Source of the DNA: Rhodospirillales bacterium
GTDB taxonomy: Bacteria; Pseudomonadota; Alphaproteobacteria; Rhodospirillales; JASLQF01
Direction: 5' to 3'
NCBI GenBank assembly: GCA_030744625.1
Contig: JASLQF010000019.1
Span: 1 to 50,088 of the forward strand
DNA length: 50,088 bases
Shown: positions 9,331-20,926 of the stretch, one piece after another
Numbering within the stretch: the stretch's first letter is position 1
How the letters are laid out: the number at the start of each line of letters is the position of its first letter
Position numbers and translations under genes: made by a program
Notes under the pieces: model-generated
The model's input: the letters and a program-made list of their open reading frames with translations, nothing else
Databases searched by the model: none
Told to the model about the DNA's origin: nothing

Positions 9331-10026
9331 TCAATACTTGCGGATCAGCCCCACCAGTTGCCCCTGCACCTTGACCCGGTCGGGACCGAAGATGCGGGTC
9401 TCGAAGGCCTTGTTGGCGGGCTCCAGCGCGATGGAGTTGCGCTTGCGCCGGAGCCGCTTCAGGGTCACTTCGTTGTCGTCGACCAGGGCGACGACGATGC
9501 TGCCGTTCTCGGCGCTGTCGGTGCGCCGGATGATGGCCGTGTCGCCATCGTAGATTCCAGCCTCCAGCATGGAGTCGCCGTCCACCTCGAGGGCATAGTG
9601 CTCGCCGCTGGCGAGCAGGCTCGCCGGCACGTTCATGGTCTCCGAGTTATCGCGCATGGCCTCGATCGGCGTGCCCGCCGCGATGCGGCCGTAAAGGGGC
9701 AGTTCGACCGCCTCGGCGGTGGCCGCGGCACGGACCGCCGGGATCTTGAAATCACCCTCAATGACGTTGGGCGCGAAACTGCCGCCGCCGGGCCGTTCCC
9801 GGGGCTGGATGTTCTCGGGCAGGCGCAGAACCTCGAGGGCCCGGGCGCGGTGGGGCAGGCGGCGGATGAAGCCCCGTTCCTCGAGCCCGGTGATCAGGCG
9901 GTGGATGCCCGACTTGGAACGCAGGCCCAGCGCGTCCTTCATCTCGTCGAAGGAAGGCGGAACCCCGTTCTCGCGGATGCGTTGGTCGATCAGAACCAAA
10001 AGCTCGTACTGCTTCTTGGTCAACAT
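9331..10026 (-). CDS. lexA: LexA SOS repressor
   Basis: Represses DNA-damage genes and is inactivated by RecA-stimulated self-cleavage. 231 residues. The N-terminal winged helix ([20 protein letters not shown], then [20 protein letters not shown]) binds DNA. The C-terminal S24 peptidase domain keeps the Ala117-Gly118 cleavage site in [12 protein letters not shown], nucleophile Ser152 in [10 protein letters not shown] and general base Lys190 in NEVTLKR, so the protein looks fully active. Its own upstream region carries a GTTC-N7-GTTC box, implying autoregulation. It lies after moeA in the same direction but behind a terminator, so it is probably its own transcription unit. Confidence 0.96.
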   Translation of the reverse strand: MLTKKQYELLVLIDQRIRENGVPPSFDEMKDALGLRSKSGIHRLITGLEERGFIRRLPHRARALEVLRLPENIQPRERPGGGSFAPNVIEGDFKIPAVRAAATAEAVELPLYGRIAAGTPIEAMRDNSETMNVPASLLASGEHYALEVDGDSMLEAGIYDGDTAIIRRTDSAENGSIVVALVDDNEVTLKRLRRKRNSIALEPANKAFETRIFGPDRVKVQGQLVGLIRKY

Positions 10027-10178
10027 GTGCCGTTCCCACCCCTCGATGCCGGCCGCCGGTTCACGGGGCGTGGCGTGGCGCCGCGAAAGTTCCGGCTGGC
10101 TCGGGCATGTTTACAATCCTTGGTCGGGCAATCGCCGCCGACCACAAGATATGGAACAAAAGATAAACGTTCTTACAT

Positions 10179-10193
10179 GTTCTAGTTTGGTTC
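10179..10193 (-). promoter_or_regulatory. LexA operator (SOS box) upstream of lexA
   Basis: The plus strand reads GTTCTAGTTTGGTTC, an exact GTTC-N7-GTTC direct repeat, the known LexA-binding consensus of alphaproteobacteria. It lies about 155 bases upstream of the lexA start. A third GTTC occurs at 10169-10172, spaced 6 bases from the next, and may add a weaker contact. The surrounding 60 bases are distinctly AT-rich, fitting a promoter. Confidence 0.82.
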
Positions 10194-10217
10194 TTTCTCC
10201 GCGTCAAGCCCTCTTTC

Positions 10218-10253
10218 AAAAAAAAATAGCCCGGCGATCCGTTGCCCGGGGCG
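10218..10253 (-). terminator. Rho-independent terminator after moeA
   Basis: On the minus strand a GC-rich hairpin built on CCCGG/CCGGG (with a flanking GC pair and one bulge) is followed after two bases by nine consecutive T residues (A run at 10218-10226 on the plus strand). It lies about 40-80 bases past the moeA stop, ends the trpGDC-moaC-moeA transcript and insulates lexA. Confidence 0.75.
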
Positions 10254-10295
10254 AACGGCCCGCATAACGCCAAGGGCGAAAAAATCCGCGGGAGC

Positions 10296-11522
10296 TCAGA
10301 TGGAGAGCAGGCCGGTGGCCAGCGGCACGATCTCGACGCGCTCGCCGGCCTCGGCCGGCGGCGCGTTCGGCGGGCGCACGACCAGGCAATCGGCGGCGGC
10401 AAGACGGGCCATCATGGCGCTGTCCTGCTTGTCGAAGGGAGTAGCCACCAAGCTACCCTTATCGTCGCGGCCGAGTTTGGCGCGCAAGTAGTCCTGGCGC
10501 TGGTCGTTGGCCTCCAGGTGGCGCCCGAGAAGCGCCGTCGGCGCCGGCTCGGCGGCGTCTTCTCCGGGACGCCTGAGCCCCAACATGACCTCCATGGCCG
10601 GGCCCAGGAAGATTATCGAAGAGACCCCGGCGGAGACCGGGTTGCCGGGCATGCCGAGCACCGGCACGTTGCCGAGACGCCCGAAGATGAGTGGCTTTCC
10701 GGGGCGCATGGCGACCTTGTAGAAGGTGAGATCCAGCCCCTCGTCGCCCAGCACCTTGCGCACCAGGTCGTGGTCGCCGACCGAGGCGCCGCCGATGGTG
10801 ACCAGCATGTCGGCGCCCTCCGCGCCGGCCAGCATGGCGTGCAGCGACTCCTCGTCGTCACGGGCGATACCGAGGATTATGGGCACGCCGCCAAGCGCCC
10901 GCACGTAAGCGTCAAGGGCGACGCTGTTGGAACTGATGATCTGGTTGCGGGCCAGGGGCTCGCCCGGCATCACCACCTCGTCGCCGGTGGCCAGGATGGC
11001 GATACGCGGCCGCCGCCGCACCTTCAGCCAGGGCACGTTCATGGCCGCCGCCAGCCCGACGTCGCGCGCCGTCAGCACCTTCCCGGCCGCCAGCAGCACC
11101 TGCCCGGCACGGAAATCCTGGCCGGCCCGGCGGATGTAGGTGCCGGGCGCGGTACTTTCCTTGACGATTACCGTATCGCCCTCGGCGTCGGTGACTTCCT
11201 GGATGACGATGGCGTCGGCGCCGTCCGCCACCATGGCGCCGGTGAAAGTGCGCACCGCCTGGCCGGCGCCGAGAACGCCATCGAAGGCGCCGCCAGCCGG
11301 CGATTCGCCAATCACCTTCAAGGTGACGGGGACGCCGGCCACGTCGGCGGCACGCACGGCGTAGCCGTCCATGGCGGAAACGTCGACGGGTGGCTGGGTC
11401 AGCCGCGAGGCAACGTCTTCGGCAAGCACGCGTCCCAGTGCATCGGATAGTGCCACCTGCTCGGCGGCCAGGGGTCGCAGGCTCGAGGTGACGTGAGCGA
11501 GGGCTTCGGCGACGGAAATCAT
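10296..11522 (-). CDS. moeA: Molybdopterin molybdenumtransferase
   Basis: Inserts molybdate into adenylylated molybdopterin to complete molybdenum cofactor. About 408 residues. It starts [11 protein letters not shown], contains [19 protein letters not shown] with the conserved S.MDGYA motif, the MoCF-type segment [16 protein letters not shown] and a late [19 protein letters not shown] motif. The ATG at 11522 overlaps the moaC stop (ATGA), so translation is coupled. It is the last gene of the leftward trpG-trpD-trpC-moaC-moeA run and is followed by a terminator. Confidence 0.95.
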   Translation of the reverse strand: MISVAEALAHVTSSLRPLAAEQVALSDALGRVLAEDVASRLTQPPVDVSAMDGYAVRAADVAGVPVTLKVIGESPAGGAFDGVLGAGQAVRTFTGAMVADGADAIVIQEVTDAEGDTVIVKESTAPGTYIRRAGQDFRAGQVLLAAGKVLTARDVGLAAAMNVPWLKVRRRPRIAILATGDEVVMPGEPLARNQIISSNSVALDAYVRALGGVPIILGIARDDEESLHAMLAGAEGADMLVTIGGASVGDHDLVRKVLGDEGLDLTFYKVAMRPGKPLIFGRLGNVPVLGMPGNPVSAGVSSIIFLGPAMEVMLGLRRPGEDAAEPAPTALLGRHLEANDQRQDYLRAKLGRDDKGSLVATPFDKQDSAMMARLAAADCLVVRPPNAPPAEAGERVEIVPLATGLLSI

Positions 11523-11995
11523 TCGGCCCGATACGTCCCCGACTTGCCGCCGGCCTTGTGGACGAGACGGATGTCGGCGATGCGCATGCCCCGGTCCACC
11601 GCCTTGCACATGTCGTAGACGGTGAGCGCCGCCACCGCCACCGCAGTGAGCGCCTCCATCTCGACGCCGGTCTTGCCGGTGAGCTTGCAGGTGGCGGTGA
11701 TGTCGACGGCGCGGCGTTCGGCATCGCAGGAGAGCGCCACGTCGACCGCACTCAGCCCCAGCGGATGGCACAGCGGAATGAGATCGGGGGTGCGCTTGGC
11801 ACCCATGATGCCGGCCAGTTGGGCGACGCTCAGCACGTCGCCCTTCTTGACGCCGCCCGCCTCGATCAGGGCCAGGGTGTCGGCTTGCATGAACACGCTG
11901 CCCTTGGCGGTGGCGGTACGCTCGGTCGCCTCCTTGGCGGAGACGTCGACCATGACGGCATTGCCGTCGTCGTCGAAGTGGGTGAGGGTGCCCAT
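11519..11995 (-). CDS. moaC: Cyclic pyranopterin monophosphate synthase
   Basis: Acts with MoaA in the first step of molybdenum cofactor synthesis, forming cyclic pyranopterin monophosphate. 158 residues, the usual size. Recognisable motifs are [52 protein letters not shown] and the C-terminal [11 protein letters not shown]; the Lys and His residues of these blocks form the active site in the family. It starts 3 bases after the trpC stop and overlaps moeA by four bases. Confidence 0.96.
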   Translation of the reverse strand: MGTLTHFDDDGNAVMVDVSAKEATERTATAKGSVFMQADTLALIEAGGVKKGDVLSVAQLAGIMGAKRTPDLIPLCHPLGLSAVDVALSCDAERRAVDITATCKLTGKTGVEMEALTAVAVAALTVYDMCKAVDRGMRIADIRLVHKAGGKSGTYRAE

Positions 11996-11998
11996 GGG

Positions 11999-12811
11999 TC
12001 AGGCCCTCGCCGCGCGCCGCTGGGGAGCGGCGAGTATGGCACGGGTGGCCGCCTCCACGTCGTCGTGGCGCATCAGCGATTCGCCGATCAGGAAGCAGTT
12101 GACACCGGCCCGCGCCATGCGCGCCAAGTCGTTGGGCGAATTGAGGCCGCTTTCACTGATCGGGATCCGGCCGGCGGGTACGCGGGCGGCCAGCCGTTCG
12201 GTGGTGGCGAGGTCGACCTCCAGGGTCTTGAGGTTGCGGTTGTTGACGCCGATGAGCCGCGCCTCCAGCGCCAATGCCCGTTCCAGCTCGGCCTCGTCAT
12301 GGACCTCGATGAGCACGTCCATGCCCAACTCCCGGGCGGCGCTTTCCATCTCGCCGGCCCGTGCCCCGTCGAGGGCCGCCATGATGAGCAACACGCAATC
12401 GGCGCCGAGCGCCCGGGCCTCGACGATCTGGTAGGGATCGATCATGAAGTCCTTGCGCAATACGGGGAGCCCGGCGGCGGCCCGTGCCGTGGTCAGGAAC
12501 TCATCGGCGCCCTGGAAATAGGGAACGTCGGTGAGCACCGAAAGGCACGCCGCACCGGCCCTTTCATAGGCCGCGGCCAGGGCGGCCGGGTCGAAATCCT
12601 GGCGGATCACCCCGCGCGAGGGCGAGGCGCGCTTGATCTCGGCGATCAGGCCGTAGCCGGCGGTCGCGGCTTCCGCCAGGGACGCCGCGAAGGGGCGCGG
12701 CGGCGAGGCCGCGCCGGCCGCCCTTGAGACATCTCCGAGGGACCGCCGCGCCTTGCACGCGGCGACATGGGCGAGCTTGTCGGCGCAGATGCGGGTCAGG
12801 ATGTCGCTCAT
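11999..12811 (-). CDS. trpC: Indole-3-glycerol-phosphate synthase
   Basis: Closes the indole ring from carboxyphenylamino-deoxyribulose phosphate in tryptophan synthesis. 270 residues, monofunctional (no PRAI domain fused). TIM-barrel motifs: [12 protein letters not shown] with the catalytic Lys, [57 protein letters not shown] and ISESGLN. The ATG at 12811 overlaps the trpD stop by four bases (ATGA). A longer open frame upstream only repeats trpD sequence out of frame and was ignored. Confidence 0.96.
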   Translation of the reverse strand: MSDILTRICADKLAHVAACKARRSLGDVSRAAGAASPPRPFAASLAEAATAGYGLIAEIKRASPSRGVIRQDFDPAALAAAYERAGAACLSVLTDVPYFQGADEFLTTARAAAGLPVLRKDFMIDPYQIVEARALGADCVLLIMAALDGARAGEMESAARELGMDVLIEVHDEAELERALALEARLIGVNNRNLKTLEVDLATTERLAARVPAGRIPISESGLNSPNDLARMARAGVNCFLIGESLMRHDDVEAATRAILAAPQRRAARA

Positions 12812-13860
12812 GGGGCGTCCTCTTCCCCGGGCGGCGCGGAATTGGTGATGGCCACCATCTTCTCCAGGGCCACCTTCGCCTTGCCGTCGTCGATGGCGGC
12901 GGCGGCCAGGGCAGCGCCCTCGGCGAGGCTTTCCGCCTTGCCGGCGGCGATCAGGGCGCCCGCCGTGTTGAGGATGACAATGTCGCGGATGGGGCCGGGG
13001 GCGCCGTCGAGCACGCCGCGCAGGATGCCGGCGTTGGTTTCCGGGTCGCCGCCCTTGAGGTCTTCGGGCGCGGCACGGGGTAAGCCGGCGTCCTCCGGCG
13101 TCACCTCGAAGGTGCTCACCTTGCCGTCCTTCAACTCGGCGACGTGCGACGGCCCCGTCGTCGTCAGCTCGTCGATGCCGTCGGAGCCGTGCACCACCCA
13201 GGCGCGCTCGCTGCCCAGGTTGCCCAGCACCTGGGCCATGGGCTCGATCCACTGGCGCGCGAAGACGCCGGCCAGCTGGCGCTTCACCCCGGCCGGGTTG
13301 GACAACGGTCCGAGGAAGTTGAATATGGTGCGCGTGCCGAGCTCGACGCGCGGGCCGACCACGTGGCGCATGGCGCCGTGGTGGCGCGGCGCCATGAGAA
13401 AGCCGATCCCGGCCTCCCAGATGGAGCGTTTCACCAGGGCCATGTCGGCGTCGATGTTGACGCCGAGCGCCGCGAATACGTCGGCCGAGCCGCATTTGGA
13501 CGATTGCGCCCGGTTACCGTGCTTGGCCATGGGAACGCCGCAACCCGCCACCACCAGGGACGTGCCGGTGGAGATGTTGAAAGTGCCCTTGGCGTCGCCG
13601 CCGGTGCCGGCCATGCAGAAGGCGCCGGGCGGCGCCTCGATGGGCAGCGCCTTGGCGCGCATGGAACGCACGGCGCCGGTGATCTCGGCGACCGTTTCGC
13701 CGCGCACCCGGAGCGCCATGAGAAACCCGCCGATCTGGGCATGGGTGGCATCCCCCGACATGATGATGTCGAAGGCGGTCTCGGCCTCGGCCTCGGTCAG
13801 GGCCTCGCCGGTCGCCGCCTTGGCGAGCAGCGGCTTCATGTCGTTTTCGGTTTCGCTCAT
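12808..13860 (-). CDS. trpD: Anthranilate phosphoribosyltransferase
   Basis: Transfers phosphoribose from PRPP to anthranilate. 350 residues. Motifs: [17 protein letters not shown] for PRPP binding, [21 protein letters not shown], and [20 protein letters not shown] with the ring-contacting residues. The start [12 protein letters not shown] at 13860 overlaps the trpG stop by four bases, continuing the coupled trpG-trpD-trpC series. The length matches free-standing TrpD; it is not fused to TrpG. Confidence 0.96.
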   Translation of the reverse strand: MSETENDMKPLLAKAATGEALTEAEAETAFDIIMSGDATHAQIGGFLMALRVRGETVAEITGAVRSMRAKALPIEAPPGAFCMAGTGGDAKGTFNISTGTSLVVAGCGVPMAKHGNRAQSSKCGSADVFAALGVNIDADMALVKRSIWEAGIGFLMAPRHHGAMRHVVGPRVELGTRTIFNFLGPLSNPAGVKRQLAGVFARQWIEPMAQVLGNLGSERAWVVHGSDGIDELTTTGPSHVAELKDGKVSTFEVTPEDAGLPRAAPEDLKGGDPETNAGILRGVLDGAPGPIRDIVILNTAGALIAAGKAESLAEGAALAAAAIDDGKAKVALEKMVAITNSAPPGEEDAP

Positions 13861-14444
13861 GCCGCTATCCTGCCGCCGGTCGCCAGGTCGAGGAAATTGC
13901 GCAACAGATCGTGTCCGTGCTCGGAGGCGATGCTTTCGGGGTGGAACTGCACGCCGTGAATGGGCAAATCCCGATGGGCCAGTCCCTGGATGACGCCGTC
14001 CTCGCTGTCCGCCGTCACCTCCAGGCAGTCGGGCAGGCCCTGGCGCGCCACCGTCAGGGAATGATAGCGGGTCGCTTTCAGCGGACTGGGGAGGCCGGCG
14101 AACACACCGCCGCCCTGGTGGTGGATGGGGCTCACCTTGCCGTGCATGGGCTTGGGCGCCCGCACCACTTGGCCGCCGAAGGCCTGTCCGATGCATTGAT
14201 GGCCGAGGCACACGCCGAGCACGGGCAGGCTACCGGCCGCCGCCGCCAGCAAATCGAGGCAGATGCCGGCGCGATCGGGATCGCACGGCCCCGGCGAGAT
14301 GACGATGCCCTGGGGAGCCATGGCCAGGGCATCGGTGGGCGTCAGGGCATCATTGCGCCACACCTCGACCTCGGCCCCCAGTTCGCCCAGGTAATGGCGG
14401 AGGTTGTAGGTAAAGCTGTCGTAGTTGTCGATTAACAGGAACAT
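13857..14444 (-). CDS. trpG: Anthranilate synthase component II (glutamine amidotransferase)
   Basis: Supplies ammonia from glutamine to TrpE; homologues sometimes double as PabA for folate. 195 residues, class I amidotransferase with Cys79 in [16 protein letters not shown] and His168/Glu170 in FHPESI; the start [15 protein letters not shown] is canonical. Upstream in-frame codons would add non-homologous residues and only a TTG start, so 14444 was chosen. trpE is not adjacent but 6.5 kb away, so this gene must be expressed from its own promoter; a candidate is listed at 14530-14558. Confidence 0.95.
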   Translation of the reverse strand: MFLLIDNYDSFTYNLRHYLGELGAEVEVWRNDALTPTDALAMAPQGIVISPGPCDPDRAGICLDLLAAAAGSLPVLGVCLGHQCIGQAFGGQVVRAPKPMHGKVSPIHHQGGGVFAGLPSPLKATRYHSLTVARQGLPDCLEVTADSEDGVIQGLAHRDLPIHGVQFHPESIASEHGHDLLRNFLDLATGGRIAA

Positions 14445-14529
14445 TTCAAAGGCCAAGGCAGCGATTCTGAAATCGCGCGCAAAACCGGGCGCCGCCCCTT
14501 TCCGCCGAATATCCGGTGAACGGGGCGCC

Positions 14530-14558
14530 AGAATGCAGACGCCCCCGCAAGGCGTCAA
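14530..14558 (-). promoter_or_regulatory. Candidate promoter for trpG-trpD-trpC-moaC-moeA
   Basis: On the minus strand TTGACG (plus 14553-14558), a 17-base spacer and CATTCT (plus 14530-14535) give a plausible sigma-70-type promoter about 85 bases upstream of trpG. The -35 is good, the -10 weak (3 of 6). It lies back-to-back with the copper promoter at 14601-14631. Confidence 0.35.
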
Positions 14559-14600
14559 GTGGGGCGTCGGCGCGGCAGTGGGCAGGCCGCCAATCGATTC

Positions 14601-14631
14601 TTGACCTTCCAGTCGCTAGAAGGTCTATGTT
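14601..14631 (+). promoter_or_regulatory. MerR/CueR-type promoter and operator of the copper operon
   Basis: TTGACC (14601-14606) and TATGTT (14626-14631) are separated by 19 bases, the over-long spacing that defines promoters activated by MerR-family regulators through DNA distortion. The spacer region carries a perfect dyad, GACCTTC at 14603-14609 and GAAGGTC at 14619-14625, closely matching known CueR operators (ACCTTCC...GGAAGGT type). The regulator encoded at 17853 has CueR metal-site residues, so it probably senses Cu(I) here and controls the cytochrome c-copA-cueR operon, including its own gene. Confidence 0.88.
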
Positions 14632-14699
14632 GGGCAGGTAAAGCCCGCTGCAAGGCTCGGGTTTGGCCGCCCGGGCGCTAACGCCGAAGAGACCGCCCC

Positions 14700-15238
14700 A
14701 TGAACGATAAGATACCCCCGCAGATTGCCCGTGGGCGGCGCCCCCCGGCCATTTGGCTGGCTCTCGCCGCCGTTCTCGCCGTTGCCGGCTATGCGGGCTT
14801 CACGGCACTACAAGAACGTGCCGGCGGCGCCGATGCCGCGGATGCCACAGATGCCGCGGATGCCACCGACGCCGAACTGGTGGCGCTGGGCCGCCAAGTA
14901 TACGACGCCCAGTGCGCGTCGTGCCACGGTGAAACCCTGAAAGGGCAACCCGACTGGCGCCAGCGCCTGCCCTCGGGGCGGCTTCCGGCGCCGCCCCACG
15001 ACGAAACCGGGCACACCTGGCACCATCCGGATACCATGTTGTTCGAGATGACCAAGTACGGCGTCCAGAAATTCGGGCCGCCCGGCTACCAGAGCGACAT
15101 GGCGCCTTACGTGGACATATTGAGCGACCGCGAAATCTGGGCTGTGCTGGCCTTCATCAAGAGCACCTGGCCGCCGAAGATTCGGTCCCGCCAGGAACAG
15201 ATCGACCGAAGGTTTCGGGAAAACCGAGGACACCAGCG

Positions 15239-15242
<4 letters not shown>
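14700..15242 (+). CDS. Membrane-anchored c-type cytochrome of the copper operon
   Basis: 180 residues: a positively charged N-terminus, one membrane anchor at about residues 18-37, an Ala/Asp-rich linker made of nine-base tandem repeats, then a monohaem cytochrome c domain with CASCH at 72-76 and a probable axial Met134 in QSDMAPY. It should sit in the periplasm tethered to the inner membrane. It is the first gene behind the CueR-type promoter, and its TGA overlaps the ATG of the copper ATPase (ATGA), so it is tied to copper stress; a role as electron acceptor or in periplasmic Cu(I) oxidation is inference. It resembles cytochromes often found beside copper-resistance genes. Confidence 0.85.
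14832..14867 (+). repeat. Short tandem repeat in the cytochrome c linker
   Basis: Two copies of an 18-base unit, each made of two 9-base parts (GATGCCGCG then GATGCCAC plus A or C), encode the [12 protein letters not shown] linker. A further GACGCC copy follows. Such repeats can change in number by slippage without breaking the frame. Confidence 0.8.
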
Positions 15243-17839
<2,597 letters not shown>

Positions 17840-17852
17840 TGGGAGGACAACC

Positions 17853-18254
17853 ATGAACATCGGGAGCGTGGCGCGGGAGACCGGCGTGCCGGCCAAGACC
17901 ATCCGCTATTACGAGAGTATCGGTTTGATTCCTCGGGCCCGGCGCTCCGACAACGGCTATCGCCACTACGCCGACACCGACGTCGAGGTGCTGCGCTTCA
18001 TCCAGCGGGCGCGGCGCCTCGGCTTCTCGGTCGCCGACGTCTCCGACCTGCTGGCCCTTTGGCACGATAAAGAACGCGCCAGCGCCGACGTCAAGGAACT
18101 GGCCCTGCGCCACGTCGAGGAAATGAAGCGCCGCATCGCCGAACTCGAGGGCTTGCGCCGCACCCTCGTCAACCTCGCCGAGCGTTGCCACGGCGATAAT
18201 CGCCCGGAATGCCCCATCCTCGACGACCTGGCCGGCGCCGTGCAGCGTCATTGA
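17853..18254 (+). CDS. cueR: CueR-type copper-responsive MerR regulator
   Basis: 133 residues. The N-terminal winged HTH starts MNIGSVARETGVPAKTIRYYESIGLI; a long dimerisation helix follows. The metal loop has Cys112 and Cys120 in CHGDNRPECPI, and Ser77 at the position that distinguishes monovalent-metal sensors such as E. coli CueR from MerR/ZntR (Cys). It is therefore predicted to sense Cu(I)/Ag(I). GGGAGG precedes the ATG, 13 bases after copA, so it is the last gene of the operon and likely autoregulated through the 19-bp-spacer promoter upstream of the cytochrome gene. Confidence 0.93.
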   Translation: MNIGSVARETGVPAKTIRYYESIGLIPRARRSDNGYRHYADTDVEVLRFIQRARRLGFSVADVSDLLALWHDKERASADVKELALRHVEEMKRRIAELEGLRRTLVNLAERCHGDNRPECPILDDLAGAVQRH

Positions 18255-18334
18255 ATGCCGCGCGGCGTCATTGACGGGTCCGTCGGGCTGGGATAGGGCT
18301 TCGCCGCGCGAACGGGTGCGGAGGGCGCGGGCAG

Positions 18335-19591
18335 GTGATTACGCGATTAGGCGGCCGGCGGCGGCAATCTCGGGACAGGCCGTCGAAATCCTCGGGCTTC
18401 AAGCCCAATCCAGGCCGCCAGGCCCTGTACGCGTTGGCGGTGTTGGCGGCCATCGCGGCGGGATACGTTACCAGTTTGCTGTTGACCGCCGACGACCCGG
18501 CTCCGCCCGCGCCGGAGGAAACGTCCACTCGACAGGCGCCACGGCCCTGGTACCGCACCCAGGCGCCCCCACCCACCATGATTACGGCGCCCGACACGCC
18601 CATATTCCCCGATCCCATGGACGAGGAGCCGGAAGAAGAGCTGCGCCCTTACGAGGAAGCGCTGCCCACCGAAGTCTACGTGGCACCGGCCCGGCGCCCG
18701 GCACCCGACACGCTGGCTCGTGCCACGCTCCCGGTGGCGCCCGCCGAGAAAGTCACGGATAAAGAGCCGGCGTCGGCCCGGCTCACGGAAAAAGCCGAGA
18801 AAAAGGCAATTGAAACGGCCCTGGCGGCGCCCCTGCCGCCGCCGACGTACCCGGGCGCCAAGGCGTGGCTCGAGTTTGCGCGCGCCGCGCCGGCGCCCGA
18901 CGGCCGTCCGCGCATCGTCCTGGTCATCGACGACCTGGGTATCGACAGGAAGCGCACCGCCCGGATCATCGCCTTCAAGGGGCCATTGACCCTGTCGTTC
19001 CTGACCTACGCGACGGACCTCAGGCGACAAACGGCGGCGGCGCGCAAGGCGGGTCACGAGTTGCTGCTGCACTTCCCGATGGAGCCCCTGGGCAAGAACA
19101 TCGACGCCGGCCCCAATGCGTTGACCGGCGGCCAAAATCTGGAAAACGTGCGCCGCAGCCTGCGTTGGGGTTTGGCGCGTTTCGAAGCCTACGTCGGCGT
19201 CAACAACCACATGGGCAGCAAGTTCACGGGCGATGCCGCCGGCATGGCCGTGGTCATGGAGGAGTTGAAGAAACGCGGCCTGCTGTTTCTCGATTCGCGG
19301 ACCACGGACAAGACCGTCGGCGGCGCCTTGGCGCTGCGCATGAAGGTGCCCCTGGCGGAACGCAACGTATTCCTCGACCACACCAACGACGTGGCCGCCG
19401 TCAAGGCGCGCCTGGCGGAGACCGAGCGTCTGGCGCGGCGCACTGGATTCGCCGTCGCCATCGGCCACCCCCGCGACGCCACCATCAAGGCGCTTGCCGA
19501 GTGGCTGCCCCGGGCCGCGGCACGCGGTTTCGCACTGGTGCCGCTGACCAACGTGGTCAGGTACGGCGCCACCGCCCGCACGGGAGGGTGA
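18335..19591 (+). CDS. Divergent polysaccharide deacetylase family protein (DUF610/YibQ)
   Basis: 418 residues. A basic N-terminus and one membrane segment (about 31-50) are followed by a Pro/Glu-rich linker (residues about 55-170) and a NodB-like domain from about 188: RIVLVIDDLGIDRKRTARII, then HELLLHFPMEPLG, NNHMGSKFT, LLFLDSRTT and GFAVAIGHPRDATI. These are hallmarks of the DUF610 group of periplasmic deacetylase-like proteins, often encoded next to the CtpA protease and EnvC genes in other bacteria; neither is here. The enzyme activity and substrate are not established for most members. The start is a GTG after GGAGGGCGCGGGCAG. About 80 bases separate it from cueR. Confidence 0.85.
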   Translation: MITRLGGRRRQSRDRPSKSSGFKPNPGRQALYALAVLAAIAAGYVTSLLLTADDPAPPAPEETSTRQAPRPWYRTQAPPPTMITAPDTPIFPDPMDEEPEEELRPYEEALPTEVYVAPARRPAPDTLARATLPVAPAEKVTDKEPASARLTEKAEKKAIETALAAPLPPPTYPGAKAWLEFARAAPAPDGRPRIVLVIDDLGIDRKRTARIIAFKGPLTLSFLTYATDLRRQTAAARKAGHELLLHFPMEPLGKNIDAGPNALTGGQNLENVRRSLRWGLARFEAYVGVNNHMGSKFTGDAAGMAVVMEELKKRGLLFLDSRTTDKTVGGALALRMKVPLAERNVFLDHTNDVAAVKARLAETERLARRTGFAVAIGHPRDATIKALAEWLPRAAARGFALVPLTNVVRYGATARTGG

Positions 19592-19602
19592 TTCAGGGAC
19601 GT

Positions 19603-20274
19603 TCAGGCGACGAGGTCGATGACGCCGCCGCGCGGCAGGTTGGGGGGCGGTTCTCGGGTAAAGGCCTGGCTGACGCCCTCGAGGTGCGCCCCGCGGACGG
19701 ACACCTGGGTAATCGCCGAATCGAGCCTGGTGATGGCGTCGTTGATGCCGGCGACCGAGCCGAGATCCAGGTCGCGCAGGCCGAGGCCCTCGGTATCGAG
19801 GGGTTGAGGCGGGAAAAATACTCTGCCGCCGAAAGCCGTCGTGCGCAAAATGATGTCGCGGCTGCGGCTCGATACCAGGTTGATGCCGTTGACATTGGCG
19901 TCGGCGACGGCGGCATCGATGCGCCTGGTCAGGATATTGACCCTGGAATTCAACGACTGTGGCGAGAAACCGGAATCGAAGTTGGAAATACGGGTGGCTG
20001 TCACCGCGCCGTCAAGGTTTAGCGTCTCGAAGGAGCGCAACCGGAAAGCGGCGAGGATGGCGGCCTTGATCTCGCCGAGCAGGAGTTCGACCTCGAGCGC
20101 CGCCACGACCCCGGCCGCCGATGCCGTCCGCGCCGACCGCACGCTGGCCACGATGGGGCTGCTCGACGCCGCGCCCCGCGTGACGGTCGTGCCATCGGGT
20201 ACCTTGTCGGCGGTGAGCCCCCGTACCTGGGGGACGGTTGAAGCCGACTGGATCGCTTGGAGAACGGTGGTCAA
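19603..20274 (-). CDS. Hypothetical protein with a flagellin-like C-terminal half
   Basis: 223 residues, not firmly recognised. The second half resembles the D1 core of flagellins: LNSRVNILTRRIDAAVADAN followed by VNGINLV, then LDTEGLGLRDLDLGS and ITRLDSAITQVS, similar to flagellin segments of the NGxNLL and LGL...AI.xV types. The canonical flagellin N-terminal helix is absent, and residues 1-60 are Ala/Ser/Thr-rich with no signal peptide. No flagellar genes lie nearby. It converges with the deacetylase gene (11 bases between stops) and diverges from the GNAT gene. It may be a flagellin-derived or flagellar-accessory protein; this is inference. Confidence 0.6.
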   Translation of the reverse strand: MTTVLQAIQSASTVPQVRGLTADKVPDGTTVTRGAASSSPIVASVRSARTASAAGVVAALEVELLLGEIKAAILAAFRLRSFETLNLDGAVTATRISNFDSGFSPQSLNSRVNILTRRIDAAVADANVNGINLVSSRSRDIILRTTAFGGRVFFPPQPLDTEGLGLRDLDLGSVAGINDAITRLDSAITQVSVRGAHLEGVSQAFTREPPPNLPRGGVIDLVA

Positions 20275-20409
20275 GCCAGAACCTGTCCTTCACGCCGGTA
20301 TCGGACGGCGCTTGCCGATCCGCCACCGGATCGGACATTGTACCACGGGAAGGCCTTGTTTTCCAGTACGCGCCGCCCATCGGCCCGTCGGCGGCGGAGA
20401 GAAAGAACG

Positions 20410-20913
20410 ATGATACGAACCTGCGGAGCCGCCGATTTCGAAGCCATTCACGACGTCATCAACGACGCCGCCGAGGTTTACCGGAACGCCATCCCCGCCG
20501 ATTGCTGGCACGAACCCTACATGGCGAAAGACGAGTTGCGCCGCGAGATGGAAGCCGGCGTCGGATTCCTGGGGTTCGTCGAGGATGGCGCCCTCACCGG
20601 CATCATGGGGTTGCAGGATGTCCAGGACGTGGCCCTCATCCGCCACGCCTACGTGTTGACGTCGGCGCAACGCCAGGGTATCGGCGGGCGGCTGCTGACG
20701 GAGCTTCTGCAAGCGGTCGAACGGCCCGTGCTGGTCGGTACCTGGGCGGCCGCCACCTGGGCGGTGCGCTTCTACGGGAAACACGGGTTCACCCTCGTCA
20801 CGCCCCGGGAAAAAGATCGGCTGTTGCGCAAGTACTGGTCGATTCCGGATCGCCAAATCGAGACCTCGGTGGTCCTCGCCGACGCCGCTTGGCGGGATAG
20901 GCGGCCTGCCTAG
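20410..20913 (+). CDS. GNAT family N-acetyltransferase
   Basis: 167 residues with the Gcn5-related fold: MIRTCGAADFEAIHDVINDAA at the start, central strands FLGFVEDGALTGIMGLQDV, and the acetyl-CoA pyrophosphate loop in LTSAQRQGIGGRLLTELL, followed by WAVRFYGKHGFTLV. The substrate is unknown. GGAGAGAAAG precedes the ATG at 20410; longer upstream readings lack homology. It is alone on its strand, convergent with trpE. Confidence 0.85.
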   Translation: MIRTCGAADFEAIHDVINDAAEVYRNAIPADCWHEPYMAKDELRREMEAGVGFLGFVEDGALTGIMGLQDVQDVALIRHAYVLTSAQRQGIGGRLLTELLQAVERPVLVGTWAAATWAVRFYGKHGFTLVTPREKDRLLRKYWSIPDRQIETSVVLADAAWRDRRPA

Positions 20914-20926
20914 GGCCTGACGCCCC

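Noticed and set aside
13861..14211. Extended trpD start upstream of 13860
   Set aside because: The extra residues are an out-of-frame reading of trpG; the ATGA overlap and homology fix the start at 13860.
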